Source of the DNA: Mallotus nudiflorus | Lineage: Eukaryota; Streptophyta; Magnoliopsida; Malpighiales; Euphorbiaceae | Length of the DNA stretch: 64,000 nt | Assembly (NCBI GenBank): GCA_947683625.1 | Contig: CANTUR010000423.1 | Location: forward strand, 372,001 to 436,000 | Direction of reading: 5' to 3' | Shown here: piece after piece, positions 45,209-58,554 of the stretch | Layout: each line of letters begins with the position of its first letter | Position numbering within the stretch: the stretch's first letter is position 1 | Translations under genes and position numbers: made by a program | The notes under the pieces: model-generated | What the model saw: the letters and a program-made list of their open reading frames with translations, nothing else | The model's database searches: none | Told to the model about the DNA's origin: nothing

Positions 45209-45324
45209 GCTAGCTAGTTCTGAAGTGTCTACGGCACCACTGCCTCTGAAGTCTGATTGAACAACTGTGCTTGACTAATTCATTTATACAAGAGATTGGC
45301 AATTGAGAGGTCTAAATGGTACCC

Positions 45325-45520
45325 TATATTTTAACATATTACATTATTTTATTTTTAATATTTAAAAAAATATTTATTCACCCTTAATATTTATAATATT
45401 TAATACTTATTAATCTTTATTTAGGGATAAAATAATATACGATTTTATAAATGTTAAAAATAAATAAATATTTTTTTAAATATTAGAGATAAAATAATGT
45501 AATAGACCAAACACAAGCAC
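45325..45520. mobile_element. AT-rich MITE-like element, copy B
   Basis: An inverted-repeat element related to 6005-6216. Its outer parts, TATTACATTATTTTATTTTT and the complement of AAATAATGTAATA, pair. It is better preserved than copy A. Confidence 0.55.
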
Positions 45521-46271
45521 ACAGTAATTATCCCTAACATCTAATGACCACTTGTCTTCAAAAATATTATGCAATGAAAGTCAGGTCTTATTATATTATT
45601 AATTTACAAAAAATTAAACTTAGCACAAGCGATCTAGTTCAAATCTTAAGAATCTTTAATATGAAATAGAGAGGTTTTAAATTCGATTTTTGTCCTTCTT
45701 ACTGGATTGATAAGGTCCATCCTTAGTGATATTTATAAGAATAATTTTTAAAATACAAACTGCTAATAATTAACTACTCTATTATAATAATGGATCTTGT
45801 CTTGAATTCAAAAAATTTTTATTTAATTTTTTCTTAAAAAAACATATCCTCTTGCCACGTAAGCTATCAGTATAGTTATATGATTTGATATTTTTGTTAA
45901 CAAATTTAAAAAAAAAAAAAAAAAAAAAAAACAATGACCAGCCAGTCGTTGAAAAGATGGTTTATATCGCTTAAACAAACAGCTAAGAGAAGTTTCACAT
46001 TAAGCAAGAAAAGAAATAAATAAATAATGGGAGCGAATAGAACTTCTTATTCATTTGCATATGCTTAAATAGTTTTAGATTAGTATAGATACAAATCTGA
46101 GTGATAAATGTTATGAAATTTGTCTAAGCGGATCATATGTTTTCATTATATTGCTACTTTGGTACTCATCATCACAAATTTCTATCTAATGCTCAGCAAA
46201 AATATGTCTCCCTCAGAATCAGTCTCTGTTGAATCCACTACCGAAGTGATAAAGAGTAGAGATATACAACA
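45521..46271. other. Intergenic DNA and MYB 3' region
   Basis: AT-rich DNA with a long A run near 45908-45931. The part adjoining 46272 should hold the 3'UTR of the - strand MYB gene. No other gene is seen. Confidence 0.45.
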
Positions 46272-47375
46272 CTATTGGTGCATTATTTGTGGTGGCGGTG
46301 GTGGTATTGGGTAAGCAACAGGAACAACATAAGGAGGATGTGAATGTGGATGGTGTCCAGGAGGAAGCATAACAGGAGTCCCAACAGCTGATGCCAGGTG
46401 ACCTGGAGGAGCTGCAACTGGGTGCCCAACTGGGGCGCCGTACATGCCTAAACCAGGCATATGAGGTTGAGCCCTATGCTTGACTGCTGCAGGTCCCATA
46501 GCAGCAGGAGCACCAGCTGCTGGGTTTATGTTACCTTGCTGTCCTGTAATTGGTGCCTGGTGAGATGCTACATCTCCATTGTTCACACTTGTAATGTCAT
46601 GGATACTAGACCTCCTCCTATCTCTATTCATTGAGTTCAAGCGGATGAAGTATTTTTGAGCATGACTGGCCACTTGTGTTGGAGTTCTTGATATAACAAA
46701 ATTTCTTGATATGCTTCTCCAATCCCCTTTACCGAACTTGTCAAGACCAAGCAAAAACAACCTGTAAAAACAGCAATATTTAGGCTAATGCCGACTACGC
46801 TTTTCAGATTTAAACATGCATTTTTACAAATGAAACACAAATCCTGCTTTACTCGCAGTTTCTCAATCAAAATTATCCTTACAGAAACAATGAAACTTTC
46901 TTGATGTCACTATTATAACAACAAGAAAGTGCTGAGTGCATATGAGACTATACCTATGCTCTTCTTCAGTCCATGGAATTCCTTTTCTTCTTTCTTGGTC
47001 TGACCTTGATCCTCCTTTGCCACCATGTCCTGAAGAGTTGGTCCCCAATCCCAGAAACCCACTTCCATAACCACAATTCAATCTCTTATCTGCAGCAGCT
47101 GCACCAGAAAATCCTGGAGAGTCCTTAGATGATGAAGATGTTGGTTCCTCCCCAACATAATTAGGGAGTGGTACATTTCCTGCCTCTATGGCATTAACAT
47201 CCTCAATTAGTAATTGGTAGTGTTGTTTCAATTCTTCAATGCTTTTACTAGGCACCATTGAAGCAATCTTGTCCCATTGCTCCTCTGAATCATCCAATTC
47301 AATCCAATGAGTAGCAATTGCATTCTCAAACGCTATATCTTCTTCTTTGCTCCAAGTAATTGTTGCACTGGCCAT
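46272..47375 (-). CDS. SRM1-like: R-R type MYB transcription factor, SHAQKYF class (SRM1/DIVARICATA-like)
   Basis: A nuclear DNA-binding protein. Relatives include Arabidopsis SRM1 (salt and ABA responses) and DIVARICATA (petal shape); which role applies here is not shown by sequence. Exon 1 is 47375-46954 and exon 2 is 46761-46272, with a GTATAG donor and TTTTTACAG acceptor in phase. The protein is 303 aa, close to SRM1. The first SANT/MYB repeat is at about 5-60 (W8, W34, ELKQHYQLLIEDV) and the acidic/serine linker is followed by SDQERRKGIPWTEEEH. The second MYB repeat is at about 132-181 with the diagnostic SHAQKYF at 173-179. A conserved RLNSMNRDRRRSSIHDITSV block follows. The C-terminus (about 210-303) is rich in Pro, Gly, Ala and His. 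The protein appears intact. Confidence 0.94.
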
Positions 47376-47800
47376 GATGAGTATTGTTTTTGGTCCAAAA
47401 ATAATTAAGCTTTTAGTTCAATGAATCAAAATGGAATATGATAAAAGGGAAGAAAGTGTATGTATGTTTAATGGGTGGTGCATTCAAATTTTCTTGTAAT
47501 GTGGGCCTCTTCTTGCATTACAAAAAACAACACAATCAAAGGGAAGGAAGAAAAAAAAAAAGAAAGGAAAGAAAAGGAAAAGGGTGCGTAGGATAAAGAA
47601 GATGAGACGCATAAGAGTGTGTAGGATAAGGGAATGGGGTAGGGCATCAAAACTATCAATTGAAGAGGACCACTTTGTGTGATTTTTATGGGTGATTTGT
47701 CATCTTCATTTCATACTCTAAGAAGAGACTATAGCCTTTTTCTTCTTCTATTGTAGTATAAATCGCCATATATAAATGAGTGACATAAATTTTATATACA
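47376..47800 (-). promoter_or_regulatory. MYB gene leader and proximal promoter
   Basis: Read on the - strand this contains a long pyrimidine (CT/TTTC) tract at about 47585-47540, common in plant leaders and core promoters, and a TATATATGG-like box near 47770-47778. The start site cannot be fixed from sequence alone. Confidence 0.4.
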
Positions 47801-48090
47801 TATATATTAAATTAATATTTATTAGTTCAAAATGACGAGTAGTTTAGATTATTTTAAATAAAATATTAAAATTTTATATGTTCTCAAAATTTAAATATTT
47901 TGGTGTTATATTTCTTTCTAAGATATTAATAGGTCAAAATTTGAATTATTGCATCCGTTCCCTAATTAAAAAATATATATATAATATAAAATTTTTATCT
48001 TTTTATAAGTTCAAGTCAGCTTAAATTTCAAAATACATTGAAAGCATTAAAAAAATGTATTTTAAATATTTTATTTCTAAACGCTTGATA

Positions 48091-48152
48091 TTTAATGTAT
48101 TGATAATATATAATGTATTGATAATATTTAATGTATTGATAATATATATATA
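48091..48152. repeat. Short tandem repeat, unit of about 18-20 bp
   Basis: Three consecutive copies of TAATGTATTGATAATAT with small differences, running into a TATA microsatellite. Confidence 0.85.
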
Positions 48153-51100
48153 AATATACATAAATATAAGAATTGGGGAATAGGCAAAAGTACTGATTAG
48201 CTTTCTCTTATTATTATATAAAAATTGAATAATTTAGTCATTTATTGATAAAAATTAAATTGAGTTAATTAAATTTTAATTTAATTGAAAATAAATTTTC
48301 TATTCTAATTAGGTTAATTTTTTATTTTATTTTTAAAAAAATTAAATTAATCAATATATAAAGATTTTAGATGAATTAATTAAAAAAATAAAATTTTAAA
48401 CTGTTAAAATCTGAACTAATTGACTGAATATACTAAATTGGTGGAATAATTGATTAGAAAGTTAATTTATGGAGTAATTAACATTGGCATCCAACTTCAA
48501 GGGGTAAATTGTCCGTCCAGTACAAGAGAATCTATAATACACTATCAATACAATGCCAAACTTTGCCCACACTCCTTGTTGCTTTCATCCTCAACGCGCC
48601 ACTGACTCCTATAAGTTAGGCCTCACCCCAGCTTTTAGAAGTTCATTCTCAACTTCAACAAACCTTAACAAGGGGTCAACCATTGTTATTTTAGAAATTT
48701 TTAGCTAGTTCACATCAAGAAATTTATATATTTTTTGAAAAATTTAAAATACTTTTTAGCAATTTTTTTTTTATTTTGTGCTAACATCACAAACAGAAAT
48801 CATGATTTTATACATAATAATGTTTTTTGTATTTTTCTAAAATTATTTTTATAAAAAAACAAAAATTTTATTTGTTTAAAATTAAAATTACATTTTGATA
48901 AAAAAAATTAATATAGATAATAGTACAATTGCAAGGTACCAAATAAAGATGTCCCTCAAATTGTGAAATTTCTTGTTGATAATTTTTAATTGCATTTACA
49001 AAACTCTTTTGATTTGTAACTTGATGATTTATGCATTCCATTTAATAGTTTTATTTAGCTATAAATTGACAAAACTTTTTAAATGAGTTTAGTTGTATAA
49101 ATATCAGCAAAAAAATTTACAATAAAAAAATATGTAAAATATAAAGAAAATAACCAAAATCCTATTAAAAGTATGGAAGATTCAAAATTACAATAAAAAA
49201 TAAATAAATATTATTTATTGTAAAAAATAAAATAAAAAAAAGTAATAAAAAACTATTGCTAATTTAAGATACTATCCACAAAAGTTTTATACCCTTTTTT
49301 TAAAAAATAGCATCTATTTATTGTGAAAAGTTAGATTCAATAGTCAAATATTTGAAATATTTGAAGTATTTCAGGTTCTCTTCCCATTAATAATTAAGAT
49401 TATAATTTGAATATATATATATATACATTAAAAAGAAAAAGAAGTATGCTATTAACTAAAGATACAATTACCAAATTATTTGGTGCAGTGGCATATAACT
49501 TTGATAAGGTAAAATTGAATGATGAAGGGTTCCAAGCTTTAACATTTCCCTTCCCCATGCTAACCCAAAAAAAAAAAAAAAAAAAAATTTACAAATTACA
49601 TTATTTTTTTTCAAACAAAATTACATTATTGAATTGATGGTAAAGTGGTGGATCACGCGCCGAAAAAGGGAAAGTATTAATGGGAAGAGGGTAAAGTATG
49701 TGCATGGAAAGAGAATTTATTGAATATTTTTGTTTTGGTCTCTCAAGACGTGGCCTAATATCCATTGCTAGTTTTAGCTAAAATGCGCCACACATATCAT
49801 CATCATCATCATACAATAATAATAATAATAATAATAATAATATAATAACTCCTTTTGGCTTCTTCTCATGCTCTCTCTCTTCACTTCACGCTTCATTTCA
49901 TTTGTAGTTTCTAAAGCATATCTCTTTCTTCTGCAGAGGATTTTTTTTGTTTTTTTGTTTTTGCATTATTGAAGTTTATTTGACTTGCTTTCACATAAAA
50001 ACAAGCTACAAAATTATATACTAATATTATGAGATGATTTAAACCAACTTCTTGTCTCTCCACTTTCACACTTCCTTCTTGTTTAACCACCTTTTTGCTC
50101 TATTTAATTTCTAGTGAAGAAGAGAATTCATTAACTCAAAGCAAGTGGATTTTTTTTTTCAAAAAAAAAAAATCAATTCTATAATTCCATTCACAAAGAT
50201 TTTGTTTTTTTACATAGAAAAAATAGATGTGTTTCATTTATTTTGTACTTTTTTCTTTTTATATGATTTTACGTTAGGTTAGATTTCCCAAAATCAACAC
50301 ATTAATAAATACATGACAAACATTTAAAGGATGAAAAATATACATTTAAAATATATGAAAGTTTTTTTTTTTTTTTTTACTGGTCAGTATTTGAAAACCA
50401 TTTTTAATAATCAAAACATAATAGGTATTTTTTTTGTTACTAGTTATGAATTAATATTGGGAGATTTTTTCTGCACCTTATCGTTAAATATATGACACAT
50501 AATCTAAATATAAAATATTTAGCTAATAAAAACAGAATAGGTAAGTAAGAATTTTTTTTTATAAATACTTGCAGTAAAAAAAATTTCTCTAAGCACAATT
50601 TTTACGAATTAAGAAGCTATTCCACTTCTTTTTAAAAAAACAAAAAACAAAAAACAAAAGTAATAGGTCTTGGATCAGAATGTATGAACCAATTATTTTT
50701 GGTATCTTATTTATTTATAAGCATTAAGACCTCTCCTTATAGTTATAGATGAAGAGATAAAATAATATAAACCACACATTGCAATGATTTCATCATGTTA
50801 TCATCATCAATCTCATGAAAAATAAGTTTAACCAAATTACAGGTCTTAATTTTTTTATTTTTTTTTTAAAAAAAGGGAGTTTCAGAGATGAGGACCTAAA
50901 GCAAAGCAGTCCTTGTAATGAAACAGAAAGATGAGAGATGTTATAGAAGATATTCCTAAGATGGTACTTGAGAAAAAATCAATGGTATCAGTCTCAGCCA
51001 TCACTCTCAATTAGCAAATTGACATCTCATACAATCGAATGAGATAAGACTGCACTGTTTGTCCAATCTTAATATGAATTTTCCTCCCTACAACTCAGTT

Positions 51101-51500
51101 TTTTTCAACAGAAATAACAGGCAATTCATGTCATTCTTCAGCAAAAATTGACATTAAGGACTTGGCTATAATGTCAAGTACGTAACACTGAAAATTTGAC
51201 GTTTATCTTTTTGGCTGAAAAAAAAAAGTAACGTCTGATTTTCAATTCCCCATAAGTTTTTTACACTTTAATCATACTCATAACTAGGGTGATAACCAGA
51301 TTAAATGACTCAGAAAAAAATCAATTTAAATGTCTAAAAGTACATCTTAATTCTCAACCAACATACCTCTCCAGGAAGAGACTAAATAAGCGTTGGAACT
51401 GCAAAAATTCTACAGCTAGGGATTCTTTTGGCCTGAGTAATTATGCTCATTGACAGTTTAATGGACTGCAATTCAGAAGAAATTAACATTAATCCTCGTC
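48153..51500. other. AT-rich intergenic DNA between the MYB and DENND6 genes
   Basis: No gene is seen. It contains many poly-A/T runs, a CAT/AAT microsatellite at about 49797-49842, and a somewhat less AT-rich block at about 48490-48680 without a convincing open frame. The + strand frame at 49407-49637 is low complexity with a poly-lysine tail from an A run. Confidence 0.5.
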
Positions 51501-51854
51501 TGTCATGAGATATTCAGAGTCCAGTCTCTCACAAGTTTTGAACAGCATCCAATTGGATTGTTGGAATTGAAAATTACTGGTGGTCAGGTGATCTTGAGGG
51601 AGGGCATGCATATTTTTTATTCTCAGTCATCTGGAAATAATAAGCAAAATATTCATTAAATCATATGAAAATGGTGAGGTAGGATTAAATGTTGTGTGCT
51701 CATGTTAATCTTACCGAGCAGAAGCATTATGCCCAAGATGGAGACATTATTTCCAGTCCTGTCATTGGATACAACAATTACAAGCCATGTCATCCTTCAG
51801 CAACGTGAGAAATGTACAATCATGTCCATCTAGTTCATACCCGTTCTTTGTGTA

Positions 51855-54800
51855 CTATCTGGGTGAAGTTGAAGAAAAAACCCCAATTTTTAAGGATGGG
51901 TGGCCTGGAAGTTTTGTTGGTTCTGGACTTCCTTGTAGAAGCGCTGCTCTTTCTGGGTTCATGAACAGAAGCTGCTGCATATCCTTGGGGAGAACATTGA
52001 ATACTGCCCTGAGATCTTTCTTCAGTTTCTGGCAAGTTGCTGCAGACTCTGCACTAGCCCTTCCACAATGCTGCAACTGAAAATAAGAAAATTAGAATTT
52101 CTTTATTTATTTCAATGACAGATTTTATTGAATGATAAATGATGAATGATGTGATCATAAGAAGCACCAGCATGCATGAATTAGGAATGAAATCTGCAGA
52201 TATGCTTTCTACACATAATTAGTCAGAATTCTACAAATTCATGGGGACCATTGCTAAAACAGGAGATGCTGGTTAGCAATCTCACCTAATTCATTCTACA
52301 AATGCACCAAATATTTAAAGAGTCTTCAAACAAATTGTGATATTCCTTAAAATGAAAAGCAACTTAATGCCTACCATGGGATCATCAGTTGGACTTCTAC
52401 CTTTTTCCTTCAAGAACATAACATATCCAGTCTAAAGCAGTTGCTGTTGTCCCAATTTCCCATTCAATTACAAGTGAATAGGAACTAATTTCATCCTCCA
52501 CATTAAAATATTAAAATAGTAGTACAACAATTTTCCAGATGCTTCTGTTTTTAGCTCTTCTTCAAATAAAATAAAATAAGTAATCCAATGACTAAAACTA
52601 CTCTGCATCTCGAAAATTTTATCTGATACTAAAAGCTAGTGCTCCTAATCTGTAATACGAATTAGCCAAATGTACATGGCCACTAACCATTAGACTTTAA
52701 CATGTAATACAATCATTCCTGAAGGCCTCTCAAAAAAACCTTTATAAAGCTTCACCAAGAAACTTTGGCACACAACCCAAGGAATAAAAAAGCAAGAGCT
52801 GCAAACAAAGTTTTTCTGCACTATCTAAGGCCCTCACTCTCAAAATTATTCAAGATAAACCACATCAAGGGCATCCATCATTTTTTTTCTTTATTGCCGG
52901 TTTCTCCAATGCAAGGCCATCCAAGCACTAAGCTCCATCCATCCCTACATTTTCTGCATGCAAAACAATGAATGTGAAGTGCTGCATCTAAAATTGCACA
53001 TATCAAAGATTGAGCTCTCTTCCCAGCAGCACAAATTCTTACTATTCCAATTACCATATTATGCAACCTCTCTTCTAATCACACTGTCAATTGTCCAAAA
53101 AAGCCCAGAAAGGTTACATTTCTATGATCATTGGGAAACCCATTTCAATCTCCCTCCACAAGCTATAGGATCTAAGATTTTTTGCTGATTCCTCCAAAGA
53201 TGGTACCGAAGGAAACAAGAAAAACTCAGCAAGGAAAAAAAACCAAAAGAAGGCGAAAACAGTAAAATGAAAAAAGAAGGTTCGACATAAGCTGAGCCTG
53301 CAGATTAAATAGAAAAATGTTTGTTGAGATTTTGCTTAGGCAAAGCTTTTTCTATGAAGATCCAGTGAATTTATAGTAAGTGGACCTGGAAAATTCAGCA
53401 AGATTCTGGCTATAACAGGGCAGCATTCTAAAGACTGATAGATTTACTATGAGATTCCACTTAACATTCAGAGGCAGAAAGATTACTGCAAAGTCATCCT
53501 GAACGTTATCCTCACTCTGATTTTGCTTATCTTCTGCATACAATTTTGAATAAGTATACATTGTCAATGAATAAAAAATATCACATGAAACATTCATAAA
53601 AGTATAGTATTGGAGCCTTGGGTTTCTGCTGTGATTTTTATGCGATTTCCAAAAGACCATGAATGGTCTTTCAAAAAGTATGAAAAGAGATTTGTAGTAT
53701 ACAATTCAAGTCTTGCTAATTGTTTAGTTTGAATAATCACTGTAATAGAACAAATTCTTGCATTGAGACATAATGTTAAGAGATTCACAAATGCAACAAA
53801 CCAAAGTAGGCATAATCAACAAGAAACGATCAAGTTACTCCATCCAGCTTTTTTCTTGATATATACTAACCTCAAGAAAAAATAAGTTGCTAATTTATCA
53901 TTTGCCATTTTAAATAACAAGGACGGAGCCTGAATCAGAATGCATGGTAAACAAATACATAAATAATCAAACATGTAAAACTTCCATCAAGACAACACAA
54001 AATTGTAAAAGACCTTCCATTGTTATCTGGTCCTTTGTAAAACAAATTTATTATTAGAGGTAACTCATTTATATGACTCTAAATAATCACTGCAATAAAA
54101 TTAAGAAAATGATTTTAAATCATTCTTTGGCCTTTCCTACAGGTAGAAAAGAACTGGCTTATCATGACTAAAAAACTTAAATGATATCCTATCTCAGACA
54201 ATGGTATGTCAGGGTTAGAAAGTGCTTAAAATTGTCAATGCCTTCATTTTGATGCTTGCAATTATGGAGAACAAAACCTGAGAAAGAAAGTGTAGATTAA
54301 TAAAGACAAAAGAAAATGGGAATGCACTTGGAGAAGTTGCAATATTATGTTGGAGGCCAAATTTATCATGCACAGAGATATATATGTAAAGAGAGAAAAT
54401 GATAGAAAATTCAGTCACCTGAATTTCCCCATTGAGATGCCTCTCAATAGCATTGAAGGAGTCAACAACCTCCAGTTCAGACATTTTATACAAGAACAAT
54501 TGTATGTCAGTCCTCATTCTTGCTTGCTTCCATAGTCTATGCTGCTCTTGTTCAGCCACAGTGCGCCGTCTTTGAAACCATGGCAAAAAGTTGGGTCCTT
54601 TTAGAAACCGCCTGAAAAATATATGAGAAGATAACTTAGCAAGAAGCATTGACCAAAACAGAGACTGAAGCATTTGAAAAGATTAGGGAAAAAAAAAAAA
54701 CAAAAAAGAGGAAGAAGAAGAAGTGGAGAAAAAGAAAAAAAAAAAATTAATATGAAAATGTAACATCATTTTAACAAAAATTACTTGTACAAGTCAAGCC

Positions 54801-56394
54801 AATTAGATCTCATCCGCTTTGATAAGAACTTCCCCACACCTCGTGCTGATAAGCTTGCTAAGAATTCATCAGTGTTAAATGGCGGGAGAGGAGGAGGATC
54901 AACAAATGGAGAAGATCCTTCCAAAGGAGTGGTTGCTCTAAAATATGGGCCAAAAGGCGCTAAAAAGTTTGTGGTGAGCTCCAAAAAATGCCGTCGCAAT
55001 ATTTCGTTATTAACAACTGACATTGACTCCTCAACCCTTGGAGACATCCCAACATCAATGAGTCTATTCAAAATAGAGGTGTCTGGCTTGGTTGTTGCAG
55101 CATAAGTACTCCAAATGGCTTCCTTATGTTCTGACATAAGGCAAAGAGGACCATCTCTCCTTAATTTAACAGCATTCAATAGACTTGAAGGAGAAAACTT
55201 CTTCAAGGAAAGCTGCTGAAGACCCAATCCTTCTGGTCTTCCAGAAATTCTGCCAGTAGACGTGTTTGAAAATGGAAGCCGATTTGAATTTGGTGCAGGG
55301 CTGCCCACTGAAACAATATGGGGAATATTACGAAGTGATTTGAGGAAAAACAGGTTTGTCACTCCCAAAACCATTGGAGGAAAAGAATCTCCTTCTTTAA
55401 GTGAATTTAATTGAGCAAATTCTGGGTCATGGATGGTGAAATATGGCCTAAAATCAACACTACATAACAGTGGTGCAACCAAACTTACAAGACTGGCAAC
55501 TGCCTCACTACATTGGGGAGGTGTGGGTCCTATAATGAGAATAGGTTCACCAATAAGCAGTAACTCCCACAACACCCAAAGCTGCAATAAAATCCCCCTG
55601 AATGTACCAAAAATATCTGAATCATGAAACAGACCTTGTGGGATTGACTGATTTGTTGGAAGAAAAGGAGCTATAGAGGAAGCAGACTCTTCAAACATCC
55701 CATTTTCCAAGGGCAAGCTATGAGCAGGTGGTAAATTAACTTTAAGTGTGGCATTCCCAATAGGAAGCTCCATTAGCTTACCAGGTACAGGAGCAGGCCA
55801 CATTGAAACATAAGCAGCAATGTGTTCAAGAGCTTTCTTTCCTATATCGAAATATAAAGGACCCATGATTTGTAACAAAGGCCTAAACACACTAGAGTAT
55901 GGATAATGAGATAATATCACTACAGATTTTTGTTCCCCACCTCGCTTTAGCCTTTCATCATGTCTTTGTCTATTAAACACATAACCATACAAGTATTTCA
56001 AACTGTTGTCATTTTTAATACTCTTTGATCTTTGATTCACCTTCTCCTTTGTTGACTTTGAAGACACTTCTTTATCATCAATTTCTGTTATTTCAGATGA
56101 AGTCACATTGCTTTTTTCAGAATCTTTCCGTCTCCGAATACGGAAAAAGAATATGCAATCATGAATGCTTGATCGGTTGTGGTGCTGAGAAACAGAATCT
56201 GGAAATGAACTAAAAGCAACATCAAGTTCCTCTTCATTGGTGAGAATACCAGGTGGGTAACACTCTTCAATGAGCTGACCTTGCTCTAAATCAAATCTAA
56301 TGGTGCAGAAGGCAACCAACCATTGCTGGAAAGATTCAGGATCAGGTTTTAAATCAAGCTCAGGTTTAACAGAAAACGAAGGGGATCGGCTCAT
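51855..56394 (-). CDS. DENND6: DENN-domain protein of the DENND6/FAM116 family
   Basis: DENN proteins are exchange factors that activate Rab GTPases in membrane traffic; human DENND6A acts on Rab14. The plant partner is not shown here. Three coding exons on the - strand: 56394-54785, 54611-54419 and 52076-51855, all in phase, 674 aa against about 600 in animals. The start MSRSPSFSVKPELDLKPDP at 56394 is the first in-frame ATG. The uDENN part has FQQWLVAFCTIRFDLEQGQ, then SFPDS and CIFFFRIRRRK. A charged Lys/Ser/Glu linker follows (about 100-145). The cDENN core includes YGYVFNRQRHDERLKRGG, SVVILSHYPY and LWVLWELLLIGEPILIIG. The dDENN end includes GPYFRATTP and the 54.4-kb exon (GPNFLPWFQRRR). 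The last exon ends SLKIGVFSSTSPR. Intron 2 is long (2.3 kb). The protein appears intact. Confidence 0.92.
52077..54418 (-). other. Large second intron of DENND6
   Basis: A 2,342-bp intron with a GT donor after GAAATTCAG and a TTTTCAG acceptor. I see no gene, RNA or transposon end in it. Short open frames here (for example 53352-53660) have no recognisable domain. Confidence 0.7.
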
Positions 56395-56401
56395 TTCTGG
56401 A

Positions 56402-56422
56402 TTATTCAACACCCTTTTTCAT
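56402..56422 (-). promoter_or_regulatory. Short upstream ORF in the DENND6 leader
   Basis: An ATG at 56422 opens a six-codon frame (MKKGVE) ending TAA at 56402-56404, seven bases before the main ATG. It is out of frame with the main start. It may modulate translation if included in the mature leader. Confidence 0.5.
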
Positions 56423-57160
56423 GTATCAGCAAAAGCAATTATCCTCCTCCTCAACCACAACCTGTAAAGTTTCCATGGCTTTAACAGGTCTAACTAGACC
56501 GCTTCTTGCTTATTATTCATCTACGTTTTCCAGTCACTTTCTTCTAGGAAAATCAAAGCCTACAAAAGGAAACTAAAAGAAAAATCCATTACAAATTACC
56601 AGAAAAACCACTTTCAGAGTGTTCTACAGCTATTACAAAGATTTGTTACGTTACCAATAAATATATAGAAAAATAAGTTGTTGAAACTACAGAAGCTTAA
56701 AATTTTACCACAACTACTCTCTAAGCTAAAAATTTCAAGTTATTTCTTTGAGAAAGCAACACAAACACATAATAGGCAAAATACAAACAAGATTCCCGCT
56801 ATATTAACTCCCCTTTTTTCTCAGCAACCAAACAAAGCAATGCGCATAAAACGCAACAAAGAAAAAACATAATTCAGCAGCCAGAATTAGAGAGAAGATC
56901 TAAAAAGTGGGTTTATCAGAAACTTACCTGAACTCAAGAACCCAGATTCAGTTATGCCATGGATCAACAAAATTTGAATACCTAATTGGCTAAAAACAAA
57001 TGGGTTCCCGTTAAAATTGGCAATAAAAAGAGCAAAAGAAAATAGAAGTTGCAGAAAATGGAGATGTTCGCAGCTTCCACAGCCACAGCCACTGCAACTA
57101 AATCTAATGTTGATGGTGAAAATTTGTAAGAATTAGAGTTTGCTTTTGTAGCTTAAAACA
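56423..57160 (-). promoter_or_regulatory. DENND6: DENND6 5'UTR with an intron, and promoter
   Basis: A GAGTTCAG/GTAAGTT donor (exon end at 56928) indicates a 5'UTR intron upstream of the coding exon. The first exon probably lies at about 56929-57150, which is less AT-rich. The acceptor and the transcription start are not certain. Confidence 0.5.
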
Positions 57161-57843
57161 AATTGTAAAGATGGGTGTTTTACACAGAAATGAATATGAG
57201 TAAAAAGGTCTCTTTCAATCCCGAGGAATGGATTTTGCCGGAATTGGTAAAGGAAATTGCCACACTATTCTATATCCGGTATTTTTTTTTCTATTGAAAT
57301 TTTAAAAAAAAAAAAATATAATGTAAAGGTGGTATAATACAAAGGCCTAAAATGAATGGAAAAAATATAATTTTTTTTAACATTATAAGTTGAAAAAAAT
57401 ATAATTAGCTCCACTTATTTTCATGCTAATTATATATTTATAATAGGTTATGATCAATAAATTAGATCTGATACTCAAGTTATATAAAAGGAATCAGTTG
57501 ATCGAGAAAAATACATATAAATTGACTTTCTAAAAGTTAATATATACAGTAGATTGAAAAAAAATTATAAGTTAAATTCATAAAGTCAAATATGATTGAA
57601 ACTAATTTTCAAAGGCAAACATATATATAGATTTAGGGAAGACAAGTTATTATATAAAAAAAAAAAAAATTATTCGCTACAAAACAGGTGCTAAATTTTA
57701 TAATTAAATTTGACAGATGATTATTAGAAAGAGTGTAATTAATAAAAATATTAATTTATTAAATATTAATTATAAAAGCACGACTACAATGAAAAAACAC
57801 AATTGAAATCTCTATTAATAATAAAAAGCTAAACTCTTCCGGC
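57161..57843. other. AT-rich intergenic DNA upstream of DENND6
   Basis: AT-rich with A runs. No gene or repeat end recognised. Confidence 0.5.
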
Positions 57844-58554
57844 TAGGACTGTGCATAAATCGTCCGAACCCGTAAAATTGCATTGATCATAATCGAAAAA
57901 TTGAAGCAGACCGACAAGTTAAGATGGAGGGAAGTGGATCGGTGGAGAAGAAGAAAAATAACGGATTTCAATTTGCGATTCAATGTAGGGTTTTTAAAAT
58001 CCGATTCACCTAAATATCTAAGATTTTATTTTTTAATAATAATAATAATATGTACACACATTTGAAACGTTGCAGTTTTGTCATACATCCCTTATTCCTA
58101 TAAATATGTCTTAAACTAACTAATCCTAAATCTAATTCATTTCTCACTCTCGTTCCTTCTCTCCAACCGCCTCCTCTAACCTCTCGCCCTCTCTTAGCCT
58201 CTCCTCTAACCCTAAATCTCTTAGTTTAATCTTTAAATTTCTTCACTCTAACTCGAAATCTGTTTATTCTAACACTAAATCTTTTTCATCTAAAGTGTTA
58301 TTTTGCATTATCTTCGACATTTGATAGTGTATTGTCCCATACTAAACTAATTTCAGTTATGCTCATTCTTGTCCATCGATCGTCGATCTTAAATTTCTTT
58401 TGATGTTAAGAAATTTAAGGGGTGACAGTTCACATAGTTTCAACAATTTTTTTGTAATAATGAATTTTTTATTTAAGATATTGTGGACACCTTCAGTTTA
58501 ATTGGCCCGCAACGAAAATCCAATGATAAGAAAGTACGAGTTTTGAATGCAAGG
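57844..58554 (+). mobile_element. hAT 5'-end fragment, interrupted by an LTR
   Basis: It starts CTAGGACTGTGCATAAATCG and continues with CCGAACCCG-type sequence, a hAT-like terminus. A TATA-like stretch and TTAAACTAACTAATCCTAA then TCTAATTCATTTCTCAC, with a CT-rich leader, parallel the left end of the hAT at 6936 (TTTAACCCTAAATC ... CCCATTC). It stops where the LTR starts at 58555. Only the non-coding 5' part is here. Confidence 0.45.

Noticed and set aside
52765..53788. Several 60-100 codon frames on both strands
   Set aside because: They lie in the 2.3-kb DENND6 intron and show no domain or codon pattern.
54785..55105. + strand open frame of 106 codons
   Set aside because: Antisense to the large DENND6 exon, no domain.
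56395..56412. Earlier DENND6 start six codons upstream (LNNPE)
   Set aside because: The codon at 56410-56412 is GTG on the - strand, not ATG; the first in-frame ATG is at 56394.
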